Source: Patella vulgata (lineage: Eukaryota; Mollusca; Gastropoda; Patellidae). From it: a stretch of 64,000 nucleotides of DNA. The notes under the pieces were generated by a model that saw only the letters and a program-made list of their open reading frames with translations, ran no database searches and was not told the origin of the DNA. The position numbers were made by a program, and so were the translations under genes. Below are positions 28,201 through 34,070 of the stretch, piece after piece (position 1 is the first letter of the stretch; every line of letters starts with the position of its first letter). The stretch is from contig NC_065882.2 in NCBI RefSeq assembly GCF_932274485.2, positions 82,362,767 to 82,426,766 of the forward strand. The letters are read 5' to 3'.

Positions 28201-31200
28201 AATTATAGTGATAGATTTGTTTTTACAGATCTACAATTTAGTAGTTTAACTTTCAGTATGTTATAAAATTCGGTATATTACATTTGAATGTTATAAAATT
28301 CAGTATTATGCAGTACGAATTCGTTTTAAGGTAAATGTTTACCCAGTAAGCTATCATTTAGACATATTTCCGTAAGCTGCTGAATATTTGCGTTTTTTAT
28401 AAGATTTTGGTTTTACAGAGCTACAGAAAGAAACGTGCCTACATATTGACCCAGACACCCTTACCAAATACAGTGATAGATTTCTGGACGATGGTTGTTG
28501 AACAAGATGTTACCACAATAATTAATATGGATATCACAGAAACAGCACAGGTTAAATTCAATTTATATTTGCTTATGATTTCAAACTATGTTTATGCATT
28601 CTAGAATTTCTGTGTGTATATACATGATAGCAGACACATTTTTGGCTTTTACATTCTTTTTAGAAGATTTTTTGGCGGTGTTGAGCAGTTATTTCAGTTT
28701 GCTGCTGTTTAGTTGAAACGGTTATGTTAGAGATGTGTTATTTTAATTCTAGGCAAGAGATTTAAAATTATGCTCCAATAGCAGACAGTTTTCCGTTAAA
28801 GAAAACATGTTACTCGCAGCTCTTTACATTGTATAGTTCAATGGTTCTCAACCGTTTTTTGCCAACGGCACACCTTGGAAACATGAACAAGTAGCGGCAC
28901 ACCTGGCTAAATATATATGAAAAATATTTGAATTTTGCAAAATAAAAACATGTTAAGTTAGAGGGTATACATCCGTAGACAGAGACTAGTCATAGACACA
29001 TAGAATGACTCAAATAAAATAAAGAAAAACACAGCTATGAATTTATCAGTAGACACCAGTGAATACTCAATTGGTTTTTCGCATTTTTTTAATGTGCATA
29101 CTGGTTGAGAATCACTAGTAAAGTCTTATTGCTATAGCTAGGTTGTGCCCAATCTGCATACGCTTTCTGCCTCCAGCAAATTCGACACACTTTGACACTA
29201 TTATACTCTATGTGAAAGTGGGTTGATCCTTAAGTTTTATAAATCTGTATTAGTTGTATTGTCATCATGTATTTACTTTAATGAACAATATTGAATCAAA
29301 TATTTGAACTTTACATAGGATATTGGACAATATGTACCAACTGATGATGATCTGAACTGTGGACCATTTAATATAAGCAAAACAGATGAAACAAAACATG
29401 AGAATGGTATCTATACAGTTGTTACCTGTTTAATTAACAGTGAATTAGATGTAAGTATTGTTTATTCAATTATAATGCTTCACACTTCTCAAGTATTGCT
29501 GATAAAGGAGAACTGGGAAAGGAAGTAGCGTTTAATTTTGAAACCTTCGAATAATGGAACTCTGGAAACTTAGAATCTTCGTCATTTTCGTTGTGCTTCG
29601 GCTTCTGGAATTCAAGTTAAAACCAGACAGGGTATGCCAGCACGATAAAAACTCCCGTTTTCGTTGACAGAATCAGGTATCCTGACAAATAAAACACAAA
29701 AAAAAACAAAATGAAAGAAAATAGCCAATTAAGGTATGCTAACAAGATCAAAACTTCTTACCAAAATAAGGAGAAAAAAAATCGAATCTAAAATTACGTA
29801 CATATATGAATGTTTATATGCTAAATACAATTAATTTTTGAAATAGGAAAGCTTACAGAGAAGTATCAGAATATATCAGTGTAATTTCTGGAATTCGACG
29901 AAAGGGGTGCCAAAATCTGCTGGTCCAATCTTTACTATCCTAGAAGATAAAAAATCATGGTCTGATCAAGATGAAGATGGACCCATCGTTGTTCACTGTC
30001 TGTAAGTTGATTTGATTTACTAAAAGATAGGAGAGAGAGAGGGAGGGAGAGAGAGAGAGAGAGTTTAACGCCATTTCGCCACTAACACATGGTTCAATTT
30101 AATTTCAATAATTCGCTTGTGGGTAGGGGTCTATAGCAGGGGGTGGGGGGGGAAACGGAGGACCCGGAGACAACCCACTAGGTGGGACATGCGACCCTAC
30201 TCCTTGTCACGTACAACCAGGGAATGGCAACCACGCCAGTTGACTCAATGACATACCTTATGATACAGCGCGCACGCGCTAACCATTCCCCCCTCCTTTT
30301 TTAAAATAGAAAGTAAACACAATTCATAACCATCTGTTTCTTGTACTCGGACATTTTTTTCTCTTCGAAACCCGTAGTTTTAGTTTGATGTGGACAACCA
30401 GTCGAAAGCACTGTTCTTATAGAATATGTATGTGGATAGATAGGATAATATCTGGCACAATGAGACTGATTTTCAGATTTTTAATAATTATTCTAGGAAT
30501 GGTGTAGAGAAATCGGGTGTATTCTGTGTTCTAGCAGCTATATTAGAAAGATTAACTATAGAACAAGATGTCAGTATTTTACAGACTTTAGTTCAACTAA
30601 GAGTTTCTAGACCTCAGATTATCACGTCTTTTGTGAGTATAATATAAGTCAGTAAAACCCATAATATACTTGCCATTATTAATTAATTCAACAAACCACT
30701 TATATAAATAAAGTTTCGACATTAATCTCAAACTTATTTCGTTTCGTTTTTAATAGTTCAAAATGTCGTTTTATTTGTTTGTACCACACTAGGATCTGGA
30801 AGAGTTGTTATATAACAGGCGTTCTGGATGGCGTAAGGGAATAGCCAATGAAACGATCTGTTACGGCGACTTCTTGGCGTGCCGTGCATGGAAACGTCAT
30901 CACTGACGGATTAATCAATGTCTTACGTCATAGAGTCAAATGCCGCTCGTACGACCCCTGACGGGACCTTCCGGTACAATTGGTCAGATCTTCATGTAGT
31001 GTAGGCCATCGAAATTTAAAAAAAAACAAAACGAAATATAGATCTGCATTTTTAGCAGATTGTCATTAATCTAAAAAGCACTCAATGGGTAGTTAATTAC
31101 AATGGAGGTTGGTGAAAATGAAATGAAATGGGGTTTAACGTCTCCGACTGTTCTGCTCCGACTGGGCTAATGAAGACGGGCATACGCCATACGTGTGCTA

Positions 31201-31624
31201 TGAGGGAAATTTTGCCCGGACAGCGGCACCATGGCCCAATGTTATATCGAATTCCAACTGCCAAGGGATCTTTTACGTGCATACCAATGTATACACGGGA
31301 CCTCGTTTTTCATCCCACCCGAACGACTAGACAGCTGTCATTGTCAGGCCCTCCCTCCGTCCTGCACCACTGACAAGGGGAAACCACGTCGGAAAATCCC
31401 GATGACCTTTCTCGGACAATGCAGGGATGGAACACCTGACCTCCAGGCTGTCGAGCCAGCGCCTTACCAACTTAGTCGACGAGGCTCGCATGAAGGTTGT
31501 TAGTAATGAGTGTATAGACTGATCTATATGTTAATCTTTCGAATTTCAGGAGCAGTTAAGATTTTGTTTCGATGCTGTTGGTGAATATCTGGACGAGTTC
31601 TCTGTTTATGCAAATTCTTGCTAA
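1..31624 (+). CDS. Gene 1: fucolectin-EGF-TM receptor tyrosine phosphatase (5' partial)
   Basis: I assembled this gene from exons whose GT-AG borders and phases agree throughout: 1-163, 1655-1873, 16855-18486, 18900-19049, 19365-19455, 19937-20040, 20657-20844, 21662-21749, 22408-22484, 22960-22999, 23933-24030, 24673-24795, 24991-25142, 25541-25676, 26440-26589, 26719-26818, 27584-27651, 28419-28550, 29319-29450, 29847-30001, 30497-30632, 31550-31624. The visible product is about 1,402 residues: lectin (1-127), EGF-like repeats (128-721), transmembrane segment (about 725-748), juxtamembrane region (750-850), PTP domain 1 (about 850-1137, catalytic Cys about 1041), short linker, PTP domain 2 (about 1171-1402, Cys about 1332). 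Receptor PTPs dephosphorylate phosphotyrosine at the inner membrane face; an extracellular lectin plus EGF stalk suggests glycan or cell-surface recognition. The start codon and signal peptide lie upstream of the window. Splice choices at 16762/16855, 19284/19365 and 20654/20657 are ambiguous. Confidence 0.88.
164..1654 (+). other. Intron with a 142-bp tandem duplication
   Basis: No coding sequence was recognised. The stretch 1135-1276 is followed by a near-identical copy at 1277 to about 1400. The first 300 bases resemble the start of the matching intron of gene 2 (57850-58010), including a C/G-rich tract, showing that the two genes share introns. Confidence 0.7.
1655..1873 (+). CDS. Gene 1 exon: fucolectin domain, second half
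   Basis: The exon follows an ACAG acceptor and ends before GTAAGA; it is 219 bases, phase 1 to phase 1. It encodes LQGRLRGFEIKISSGDRC through SLSARTVFV to LCEVQIFSG, the second half of an F-type lectin fold with paired cysteines. The gene 2 counterpart is 58927-59154, three codons longer. I do not see the textbook fucose-binding His/Arg-x-Asp arrangement clearly, so ligand specificity is open. Confidence 0.85.
1874..3418 (+). other. Intron segment left of the palindromic insertion
   Basis: This is intronic. A 120-bp foldback lies at 1947-2068. The part from about 2640 to 3120 resembles 59860-61150 in the matching intron of gene 2. Nothing coding is seen. Confidence 0.6.
1947..2068. repeat. 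Foldback hairpin in intron
   Basis: Two arms starting with CAATGACCATTGAATACC and ending with its near reverse complement enclose a short GC-rich loop (CTGCGCAATGCGGCAG). A related half-site with TTCAATGG occurs at about 2260-2300. It looks like a small foldback element or the end of a larger MITE. Confidence 0.6.
3828..5273 (-). CDS. Crypton-like tyrosine recombinase (DUF3504 type), intact
   Basis: This single-exon gene encodes 481 residues. The C-terminal half carries the tyrosine recombinase set: Arg236 (AFRGMEQHKC), His366-x-x-Arg369 (NHSGRVT), His392 (SAHRS) and nucleophile Tyr400 (VQKYQRE). The N-terminal half, about residues 70-190, looks like the SAM-like DNA-binding core (KWALNLWKDW, LQFWLQRFIVEIRRKD). 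This arrangement is that of metazoan Cryptons and of host genes derived from them (ZMYM/QRICH1 class). The enzyme would cut and rejoin DNA through a Tyr-linked intermediate to integrate a circular form. The start chosen is the first ATG; a second ATG lies four codons on. No stop or frameshift breaks it, so the element may be young. Confidence 0.88.
   Translation of the reverse strand: MYFNMDVPDFAVDWASFPSDDELISLSQVMDIPTQQLVDMPCVTRDNKGRFSSPVKQADLENIQKCSVPIKTRNNNKWALNLWKDWVDNRNSKPETYFEKGKLIPTDINTLNDEELQFWLQRFIVEIRRKDATNYPPNTLVQIVSGLQRYIKNDCNRNNVHILRDDDEKFSTFRKILDSEMKRLTSLGFGTKVKSCEPVLPEEEKVMWDKGVFSMNTAEGLSNAIFFYNGKAFAFRGMEQHKCIEAEQFEILTDQKNKRKFIRFTPRIQKNSQGGLKRKNVTITPIEHYEHTDNERCLVKMYDYYLSLIPRKGFLYKKPLTTTVTDESQHPRFSAANITFNKLSQMFKKFYQQAGLSIEGRTISNHSGRVTCCTTLYNDGFSDKAVTSRSAHRSNAVQKYQRELFSIKDSVSKSLGPPEINDIKTTGTQEDNDEIQEIKKLKTCVNQDVPSSANNTLEIIIPDCVNKVVLRKKDKTVTVEI
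5397..5804. repeat. 204-bp perfect tandem duplication upstream of the recombinase
   Basis: Copies 5397-5600 and 5601-5804 appear identical by eye, each ending with GTGAGTTAGAACC. They lie between the recombinase start and the terminal hairpin, where a promoter would be expected. Confidence 0.85.
5794..5908. repeat. Hairpin at the end of the Crypton insert
   Basis: GAGTTAGAACCCATATAG runs into AATTCTTCATGGTTTAG, is partly repeated, and is then mirrored back to CTATATGGGTTCTAACTC. The dyad centre is near 5862. It could mark a recombination site or be a secondary foldback. Confidence 0.8.
7078..7263 (-). pseudogene. Tc1-like transposase C-terminal fragment (left arm)
   Basis: The minus strand reads FNLIGRRVRRRQRQPTTLQ and continues to QDEWIRFP, FIRSMPRRIAECL and GGAITRY before a stop. 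This is the C-terminal tail of Tc1/mariner transposases. Only about 61 residues remain; the catalytic DDE part is missing. It is the mirror copy of 14821-15006. Confidence 0.75.
10157..10447. repeat. MITE-1 copy, truncated (left arm)
   Basis: It starts TTAAACATACATTATGCA and shares GGCCTGAAATGTTTTCTAAA, ATTAATTAGACATTAATT and AATAGAGTAATT blocks with the other copies of this family, but lacks the far end seen in the right arm. Confidence 0.7.
10840..11129. other. Unpaired spacer of the palindrome
   Basis: This is the only part of the element without an inverted partner. Pairing stops at ATATGTTTT (to 10839) and resumes at AAAACATAT (from 11130). A 73-codon open frame (10833-11054, +) fills much of it, but it matches no family I recognise and may be chance. 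Confidence 0.7.
11695..12063. repeat. MITE-1 copy, full length (right arm)
   Basis: Ends are TTAAAGATACAGTATGTAAG and CTTGCATAATGTATGTTTAA, imperfect inverted repeats of about 20 bases. The element is 369 bases, lacks coding sequence and is shared with other sites in the window. Confidence 0.75.
14821..15006 (+). pseudogene. Tc1-like transposase C-terminal fragment (right arm)
   Basis: The plus strand encodes the same 61-residue tail as the mirror copy at 7078-7263 and ends at TAA (15004-15006). The fragment must predate the inverted duplication that made the palindrome. Confidence 0.75.
16293..16761 (+). other. Intron segment right of the palindrome
   Basis: The stretch from about 16480 to 16761 aligns by eye to 61220-61461 of gene 2, with a shared TTAACACATATCCA block and shared ACAG acceptor. 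No coding sequence is seen before the acceptor. Confidence 0.7.
16762..16854 (+). other. Alternative in-frame extension of the EGF exon
   Basis: An ACAG acceptor at 16758-16761 precedes a degenerate copy of the exon start (VQCNDGYYSTSRSTCQP). Reading on for 93 bases stays open and in frame with the main acceptor at 16854, so both acceptors could be used. The homologous site in gene 2 (61462-61570) is 109 bases, filled by an AAT microsatellite and out of frame. Confidence 0.55.
16855..18486 (+). CDS. Gene 1 exon: EGF-like repeats
   Basis: This single 1,632-base exon (phase 1 to 1) encodes 544 residues of cysteine-rich repeats with the C-x-x-G-x-x-G-x-x-C spacing of MEGF10/SCARF-type laminin-EGF modules, for example CIVGRYGNGCDMNC and CKDGRWGSSCSKLC. 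These form an extracellular stalk. Two extra units of about 98 residues lie at 16984-17574 compared with gene 2; they are recent tandem copies. Many N-x-T/S sites suggest glycosylation. The exon ends before GTAAAT at 18487. Shadow open frames on both strands arise from the repeated codons. Confidence 0.88.
16984..17574 (+). repeat. Tandem duplication of EGF pair (297 + 294 bp)
   Basis: Units begin at 16984, 17281 and 17575 with ATGGTGATAAATGTACATCA. The first is 99 codons, the second 98, differing by one Gly codon (GGC). Similarity between the first two units is nearly complete, so the expansion is recent and keeps the frame. Confidence 0.85.
18487..18899 (+). other. Intron, no feature recognised
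   Basis: AT-rich, flanked by GTAAAT and TTTACAG. I see no repeat or gene in it. Confidence 0.6.
18900..19049 (+). CDS. Gene 1 exon: last EGF-like repeat
   Basis: The 150 bases (phase 1 to 1) encode CEPGMYGDNCTKECGNC and end with GFQGPTCHEKEEAG, one more EGF-like module just before the membrane. Borders are TTTACAG and GTAGTA. Confidence 0.85.
19284..19364 (+). repeat. In-frame 81-bp duplicate of the transmembrane exon start
   Basis: This copy holds its own CAG acceptor (19281-19283), the hydrophobic codons, and the 16-base intron end that forms the next acceptor (19361-19364). The unit is 27 codons and open, so use of the first acceptor would yield two consecutive hydrophobic segments. Confidence 0.8.
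19365..19455 (+). CDS. Gene 1 exon: transmembrane segment
   Basis: It encodes TIIVSVVAALVVIAIIGVV then IILVVRHRR: a single membrane span followed by a basic stop-transfer. The exon starts in phase 1, ends in phase 2 and joins 19937 to give R-R. Orientation is type I with phosphatases inside. Confidence 0.85.
19514..19818 (+). repeat. SINE-B copy (5' truncated)
   Basis: It carries the family blocks GGCGTGCACGTAAAAGATCC and CATAGCACACTG, then GGACGTTAAAC and a (CATTT)n tail. It sits in the intron 19456-19936. Confidence 0.8.
19937..20040 (+). CDS. Gene 1 exon: juxtamembrane region 1
   Basis: It encodes RRQKYVESNQLEDNHLPI and a Ser/Thr/Lys-rich stretch (SLTKSDSFSKRTVSK). The donor GTTGGT is weak, so the 3' border is less certain, but phase fits the next exon. 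Confidence 0.7.
20327..20636 (+). repeat. SINE-B copy, full length with tRNA-like head
   Basis: The head has box A-like TGGCTAAGTAGG and box B-like GTTCGATCC, then the family body and a (CATTT)n tail that ends 20 bases before an acceptor. It is tRNA-derived, not a tRNA gene. Confidence 0.85.
20657..20844 (+). CDS. Gene 1 exon: juxtamembrane region with tyrosine motifs
   Basis: It encodes GQKPKIEVNTYANLLAEEDN, then QVYVNDDEPTAAS and a charged helix (LLQYIKQRKAEEESLKAEFE) leading into PTP domain 1. TYANLL fits the ITIM-like x-Y-x-x-L pattern and YVND fits a GRB2-type Y-x-N site; both are inferences. The acceptor is a tandem CAGTAG, so one codon (Val/Gly) may be included or skipped. Confidence 0.8.
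20891..21163 (-). repeat. SINE-A copy
   Basis: Read on the minus strand, it has a tRNA-like head, the block TTTTCTCCGG and CCTCCCACTGCTAAAGACC, and a (CT)n tail. It lies in the intron 20845-21661. Confidence 0.75.
21215..21632. mobile_element. MITE with long inverted ends and telomere-like core
   Basis: Ends are CACCCGATTAGATTTTATTA and its reverse complement; inverted similarity extends over about 75 bases. The flanks share GATAAAA (21208-21214 and 21633-21639), a 7-bp target duplication. Inside are mirrored TTAACCCTAACCC (about 21360) and GGGTTAGGGTTAGGG (about 21425). The element is 418 bases, non-coding, and ends about 30 bases before the acceptor of the first phosphatase exon. Confidence 0.82.
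21662..21749 (+). CDS. Gene 1 exon: PTP domain 1, KNRY motif
   Basis: It encodes TLPSGLCAAYDYCMN then NKPKNRYKNICA. KNRYKNI is the conserved phosphotyrosine-recognition motif of classical PTPs. Confidence 0.9.
21792..22177 (+). repeat. MITE-1 copy
   Basis: Ends are TTAAACATGCATTATACAAG and TTCCATAATGTATCTTTAA. The 386-bp copy lies within the intron 21750-22407. Confidence 0.75.
22408..22484 (+). CDS. Gene 1 exon: PTP domain 1, DYINA motif
   Basis: It encodes FDHSRVKLDVENDDPNSDYI followed by NACYIT, with GTAAGT donor. Matches the substrate-loop and DYINA strand of classical PTPs. Confidence 0.9.
22612..22833 (+). repeat. SINE-B copy, truncated
   Basis: Body blocks CCCTTGTCAGTGGTGCAGGA and GGTGTGCACGTAAAAA are present; no tRNA-like head and a poor tail. 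Located in the intron 22485-22959. Confidence 0.7.
22960..22999 (+). CDS. Gene 1 exon: PTP domain 1, SQG motif
   Basis: This 40-base exon encodes GYGDIANKYIASQ plus one base; joined to the next exon it gives ASQGP, the conserved PTP motif. Confidence 0.88.
23148..23812 (+). repeat. SINE-B head fragment and separate SINE-B body
   Basis: A head remnant (CAAGTGGGTAAGACGCTGGC) lies at 23158-23190 and a longer copy at about 23495-23812. In between, 23200-23490 shows nothing recognisable. Confidence 0.6.
23933..24030 (+). CDS. Gene 1 exon: PTP domain 1, central
   Basis: It encodes GPVDVIVKDFLRLLWVSETG then KIVMLTNLVEMGN, the standard ...FWRMIW...IVMLTNLVE block with Leu in place of some aromatic residues. 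Confidence 0.9.
24031..24672 (+). other. Intron, poly-C tract only
   Basis: AT-rich with a run of C at about 24286-24300. No gene or known repeat is seen. Confidence 0.5.
24673..24795 (+). CDS. Gene 1 exon: PTP domain 1, KYWP region
   Basis: It encodes KKCFKYWPNSGKQMKFGQIS and DIFSHFTVRTFKITK, 41 codons in phase 0. Its GTAAGT donor is repeated with flanking sequence 87 bases downstream (24883). Confidence 0.9.
24991..25142 (+). CDS. Gene 1 exon: PTP domain 1, WPD loop and catalytic Cys
   Basis: It encodes IKQYHYTSWPDKGVP with the general-acid Asp of the WPD loop, and ends in PMVVHC, the catalytic cysteine. The signature HCSAGIGRTG is split by the intron after C-S. Confidence 0.93.
25180..25462 (-). 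repeat. SINE-A copy within the P-loop intron
   Basis: Full SINE-A structure on the minus strand with (CT)n tail at 25180-25226 and tRNA-like head near 25460. The body includes the CACGTACAACCGGGG block. Confidence 0.8.
25541..25676 (+). CDS. Gene 1 exon: PTP domain 1, P-loop arginine
   Basis: It completes the CX5R loop with SAGIGRTGTFIALDYSID and runs to YECVKQLRYERVNMVQTS, the helix preceding the Q-loop. All catalytic positions of domain 1 are present, so this domain is predicted active. Confidence 0.93.
25750..26415 (-). repeat. MITE-1 copy split by a SINE
   Basis: The minus strand starts TTTAAACATACATTATGCAA (near 26415) and retains the family blocks on both sides of a SINE-A insertion at 25994-26279. 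The far end near 25750 is worn. Confidence 0.7.
25994..26279 (-). repeat. SINE-A copy, full length, with target duplication
   Basis: The copy is bounded by GGCTAGCGATGC at 25982-25993 and 26280-26291, a 12-bp target duplication. On the minus strand: poly-G, box A-like TGGCCGAATGGTTAGC, box B-like GGTTTCGAATCCC, body, GACGTTAAACCCC and (CT)n tail. It is the best reference copy for the family. Confidence 0.9.
26440..26589 (+). CDS. Gene 1 exon: PTP domain 1 end
   Basis: It encodes EQYVFLHDALAEWYIAGDIT (Q-loop region) and a hydrophilic stretch VNSSSGKSQLQERFE leading to domain 2. Confidence 0.9.
26719..26818 (+). CDS. Gene 1 exon: linker and PTP domain 2 start
   Basis: It encodes MLDSICPSQRKADCLVALSE then NKEKNRDLSILA, the degenerate counterpart of KNRY in the second domain. 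Donor GTTAGT. Confidence 0.85.
26819..27583 (+). other. Intron, no feature recognised
   Basis: Moderately GC-balanced for this window; no family I recognise. Open frames here do not match anything known. Confidence 0.5.
27584..27651 (+). CDS. Gene 1 exon: PTP domain 2, DYINA strand
   Basis: It encodes SDKTRLCLSKPQMTDYINAL ending FLS, the domain 2 version of the DYINA strand. Confidence 0.87.
27665..27841 (+). repeat. Three tandem copies of a 60-bp unit
   Basis: Units share GAGCTATGGTCTATTACGGT and CCATAAAAACTT. Intronic, no coding sense. Confidence 0.75.
27953..28418 (+). repeat. 265-bp duplication including half of a PTP exon
   Basis: The stretch from 27953 recurs from 28219. The upstream copy carries the acceptor and the first 65 bases of the next exon (28154-28218) with changes, then runs into the second copy. 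The partial exon lacks a donor and is probably skipped. Confidence 0.82.
28419..28550 (+). CDS. Gene 1 exon: PTP domain 2, middle
   Basis: It encodes SYRKKRAYILTQTPLPNTVI and DFWTMVVEQDVTTIINMDI. TQTP replaces the SQGP motif. 44 codons, phase 0. Confidence 0.9.
28839..29117. mobile_element. hAT-like non-autonomous element
   Basis: The left end CAATGGTTCTCAACCG and right end CTGGTTGAGAATCACTA fit the typical hAT terminal repeat, and the GGCACACCTTGGAAAC block is common in such elements. Flanks GTATAGTT and GTAAAGTC could be a worn 8-bp duplication. It has no coding part. Confidence 0.7.
29319..29450 (+). CDS. Gene 1 exon: PTP domain 2
   Basis: It encodes DIGQYVPTDDDLNCGPFNIS through YTVVTCLINSELD; the domain 2 counterpart of the KYWP block, without KYWP itself. 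Confidence 0.88.
29451..29846 (+). other. Intron, no feature recognised
   Basis: AT-rich with short A-runs. Nothing else is seen. Confidence 0.5.
29847..30001 (+). CDS. Gene 1 exon: PTP domain 2, lost WPD loop
   Basis: It encodes IYQCNFWNSTKGVPKSAG where WPD-x-GVP would be expected (Trp kept, general-acid Asp absent), and ends with PIVVHC. Confidence 0.9.
30030..30296 (-). repeat. SINE-A copy
   Basis: Minus strand, (CT)n tail at 30030-30062, body and head up to about 30296. Lies in the intron 30002-30496. Confidence 0.75.
30497..30632 (+). CDS. Gene 1 exon: PTP domain 2, degenerate P-loop
   Basis: With the previous exon it gives HCLNGVEKSGVFCVLAAI. The Cys remains but the invariant Arg is Lys (C-x5-K), so domain 2 is predicted to lack activity and act as a regulatory or binding module, as D2 domains of many receptor PTPs do. 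Confidence 0.9.
30633..31549 (+). other. Last intron, contains SINE-B
   Basis: A minus-strand SINE-B copy lies at about 31115-31492. The stretch 30800-31100 shows no recognised feature. Confidence 0.6.
31115..31492 (-). repeat. SINE-B copy, full length
   Basis: The minus strand reads from the tRNA-like head near 31490 through GGACGGAGGGAGGGCC and ATTGGTATGCACGTAAAAG to GACGTTAAACCCC and the (CATTT)n tail near 31120. Confidence 0.8.
31550..31624 (+). CDS. Gene 1 last exon
   Basis: It encodes EQLRFCFDAVGEYLDEFS and ends VYANSC-stop (TAA 31622-31624), the Q-loop region of domain 2. The 3' UTR is not defined; the first AATAAA I see is at 32266, at the edge of a minisatellite, so it is an uncertain polyadenylation signal. 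Confidence 0.88.
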   Translation, partial: EQLRFCFDAVGEYLDEFSVYANSC

Positions 31625-32261
31625 ATGATGATATCTCAGATGTAAATATTGATCATAAGAATGTATTAATTTTATGTCAAATATATGCATAATACATGGC
31701 AAATTATATTTATTACTTAATACAAATATCTTACTGGTGATGGTGGAGAGGCTCTGTTCTACTTCAATTCTTAACATACCTACATAACGAGTAGTGTGTC
31801 AGATAAGGACAGGTGAATGAGCTAACTTCAAACCATTGTATTGCCCTTAAAACAAAAGTCTTTCATAGAAAACATCTTTCAAATTAATTATCATTTTTAA
31901 CCTTATTTGAAAAATTGCCGGAAATTAAGTACATGATCATATTTTGCTTAATTCGTCTTGTCAATCTTTTCGTTTTTGATAATCTGCTTCGACATTACTA
32001 GCCTAACGAAGACAATTTTGTGAAAATGTACACATTGTGTCAAATATGTGGTTGAAAAGATAGGATTCTAACATAATTTGTATAATTTGTTTATTTTTAT
32101 TTTTCATTACGAAATGTCAAACTACCAATATATATTTGTGAGTATGTAACAGATTCCATAATATTCGAGCAAACAAAAGACAAGTAATTGTATCAATGAA
32201 TGTAATATATTATATATTTTAAAAATAACTACTTTAACCTCAAATAATTATATTTCACAAT
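31625..32261 (+). other. 3' flank of gene 1
   Basis: AT-rich, no coding sequence; it may include the 3' UTR. Confidence 0.5.
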
Positions 32262-33510
32262 AGCAAATAAATAGTATATAGTGAGAGTATAATTATATAA
32301 ATAATATAAATAGTATATAGTGACACTATAATAATAAACGTTAATATAAATAGTATATAGTGACAGTATTATATTAAACGTTAATATAAATAGTATATAG
32401 TGACAGTATAATAATGAATAGTATAGTGACACTATAATAATAAACGTTAATATAAATAGTATATACTGTAGTGACAGTATAACAATAAACGTTAATATAA
32501 ATAGTATATAGTGACAGTATAATAATAAACGTTAATATAAATAGTATATAGTGACAGTATAACAATAAACGTTAATATAAATAGTATATAGTGACAGTAT
32601 AATAATACACGTTAATATAAATAGTATATAGTGACAGTATTATATTAAACGTTAATATAAATAGTATATAGTGACAGTATAATAATAAACGTTAATATAA
32701 ATAGTATATAGTGACACTATAATAATACACGTTAATATAAATAGTATATAGTGACACTATAATAATAAACGTTCATATAAATAGTATATAGTGACACTAT
32801 AATAATAAACGTTAATATAAATAGTATCTAGTGACACGTTAATATAAATGTTATATAGTCACAGTATAATAATATATGTTATTAATATAAATAGTATACA
32901 GTGACACTATAATAATAAACGTTAATATAAATAGTATAATAAACGTTAATATAAATAGTATATAGTGACACTAATAAACGTTAATATAAATAGTATATAG
33001 TGATATAAATAGTATAAAGTGACACTATAATAATACACGTTAATATAAATAGTATCTAGTGACAGTATAATAATACACGTTAATATAAATAGTATATAGT
33101 GACAGTATAATAATAAACGTTAATATAAATAGTATACAGTGACACTATAATAATACACGTTAATATAAATAGTATATAGTGGCAGTATAATAATAAACGT
33201 TAATATAAATAGTATAATACACGTTAATATAAATAGTATATAGTGACAGTATAATAATACACGTTAATATAAATAGTATATAGTGACAGTATAATAATAA
33301 ACGTTAATATAAATAGTATATAGTGACAGTATAATAATAAACGTTAATATAAATAGTATATGGTGACAGTATAATAATAAACGTTAATATAAATAATATA
33401 TAGTGACAGTACAATAATAAAAGTTAATATAAATAGTATCTAGTGACACTAATAAACGTTAATATAAATAGTATATAGTGGTAGTTTAATAATAAACGTT
33501 AATATAAATA
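32262..33510. repeat. 40-bp minisatellite, about 30 copies
   Basis: The unit joins CGTTAATATAAATAGTATAT to AGTGACAGTATAATAATAAA. Copies alternate between GACAGT and GACACT, and some are shortened. Open frames across it are repeat artefacts. Confidence 0.92.
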
Positions 33511-33839
33511 TGTAACAAGTTAAATTTATGTTTAATAATCCATTTTATAATCCACATTTTGATCTTTGAGTATACAAAGTAAAATATATATAGTGTACAA
33601 AGTAATATCAACAAATCAGATATAGAAACACTTATATGTGCTTAGATACCGTTGCCAGAGTATGATACTCGCAAGCAGTTATATTTTATTTTGTGATCAC
33701 TAAACATTTGCCACTTGCTTCCTTCTCTCGGTAGTATGAAACATTGTTACAATCACCGTTTTTACTGAATATTCTTTCGTAAAAATGTTGATTATGTCAA
33801 ACGATTAAAATAAAATGAAATATTGGTATAACAAAGTAA

Positions 33840-34070
33840 TTAAAATTAGAAAAAACGGAAATATAAATGTGAACATCAGAATAGCGAAATATAAATGTAA
33901 ACTTAATAGGGAAATATAAAAGTAAGTATCAGAATAGGGAAATATAAATGTAAACATCAGAATAGGAAAATATAAATGTAAACATAGTAGGGAAATATAA
34001 ATGAATGTAAACATCAGAATAGGGAAATATAAATGAAAATATCAGAATAGGGAAATGTAAATATATGTAA
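33840..34070. repeat. Short minisatellite, 24-31 bp units
   Basis: Repeated GGGAAATATAAATGTAAACA with ATCAGAATA spacers, about eight copies of variable length. Confidence 0.8.

Noticed and set aside
32262-33510. CRISPR array
   Set aside because: Units are head-to-tail without unique spacers, and the genome is animal.
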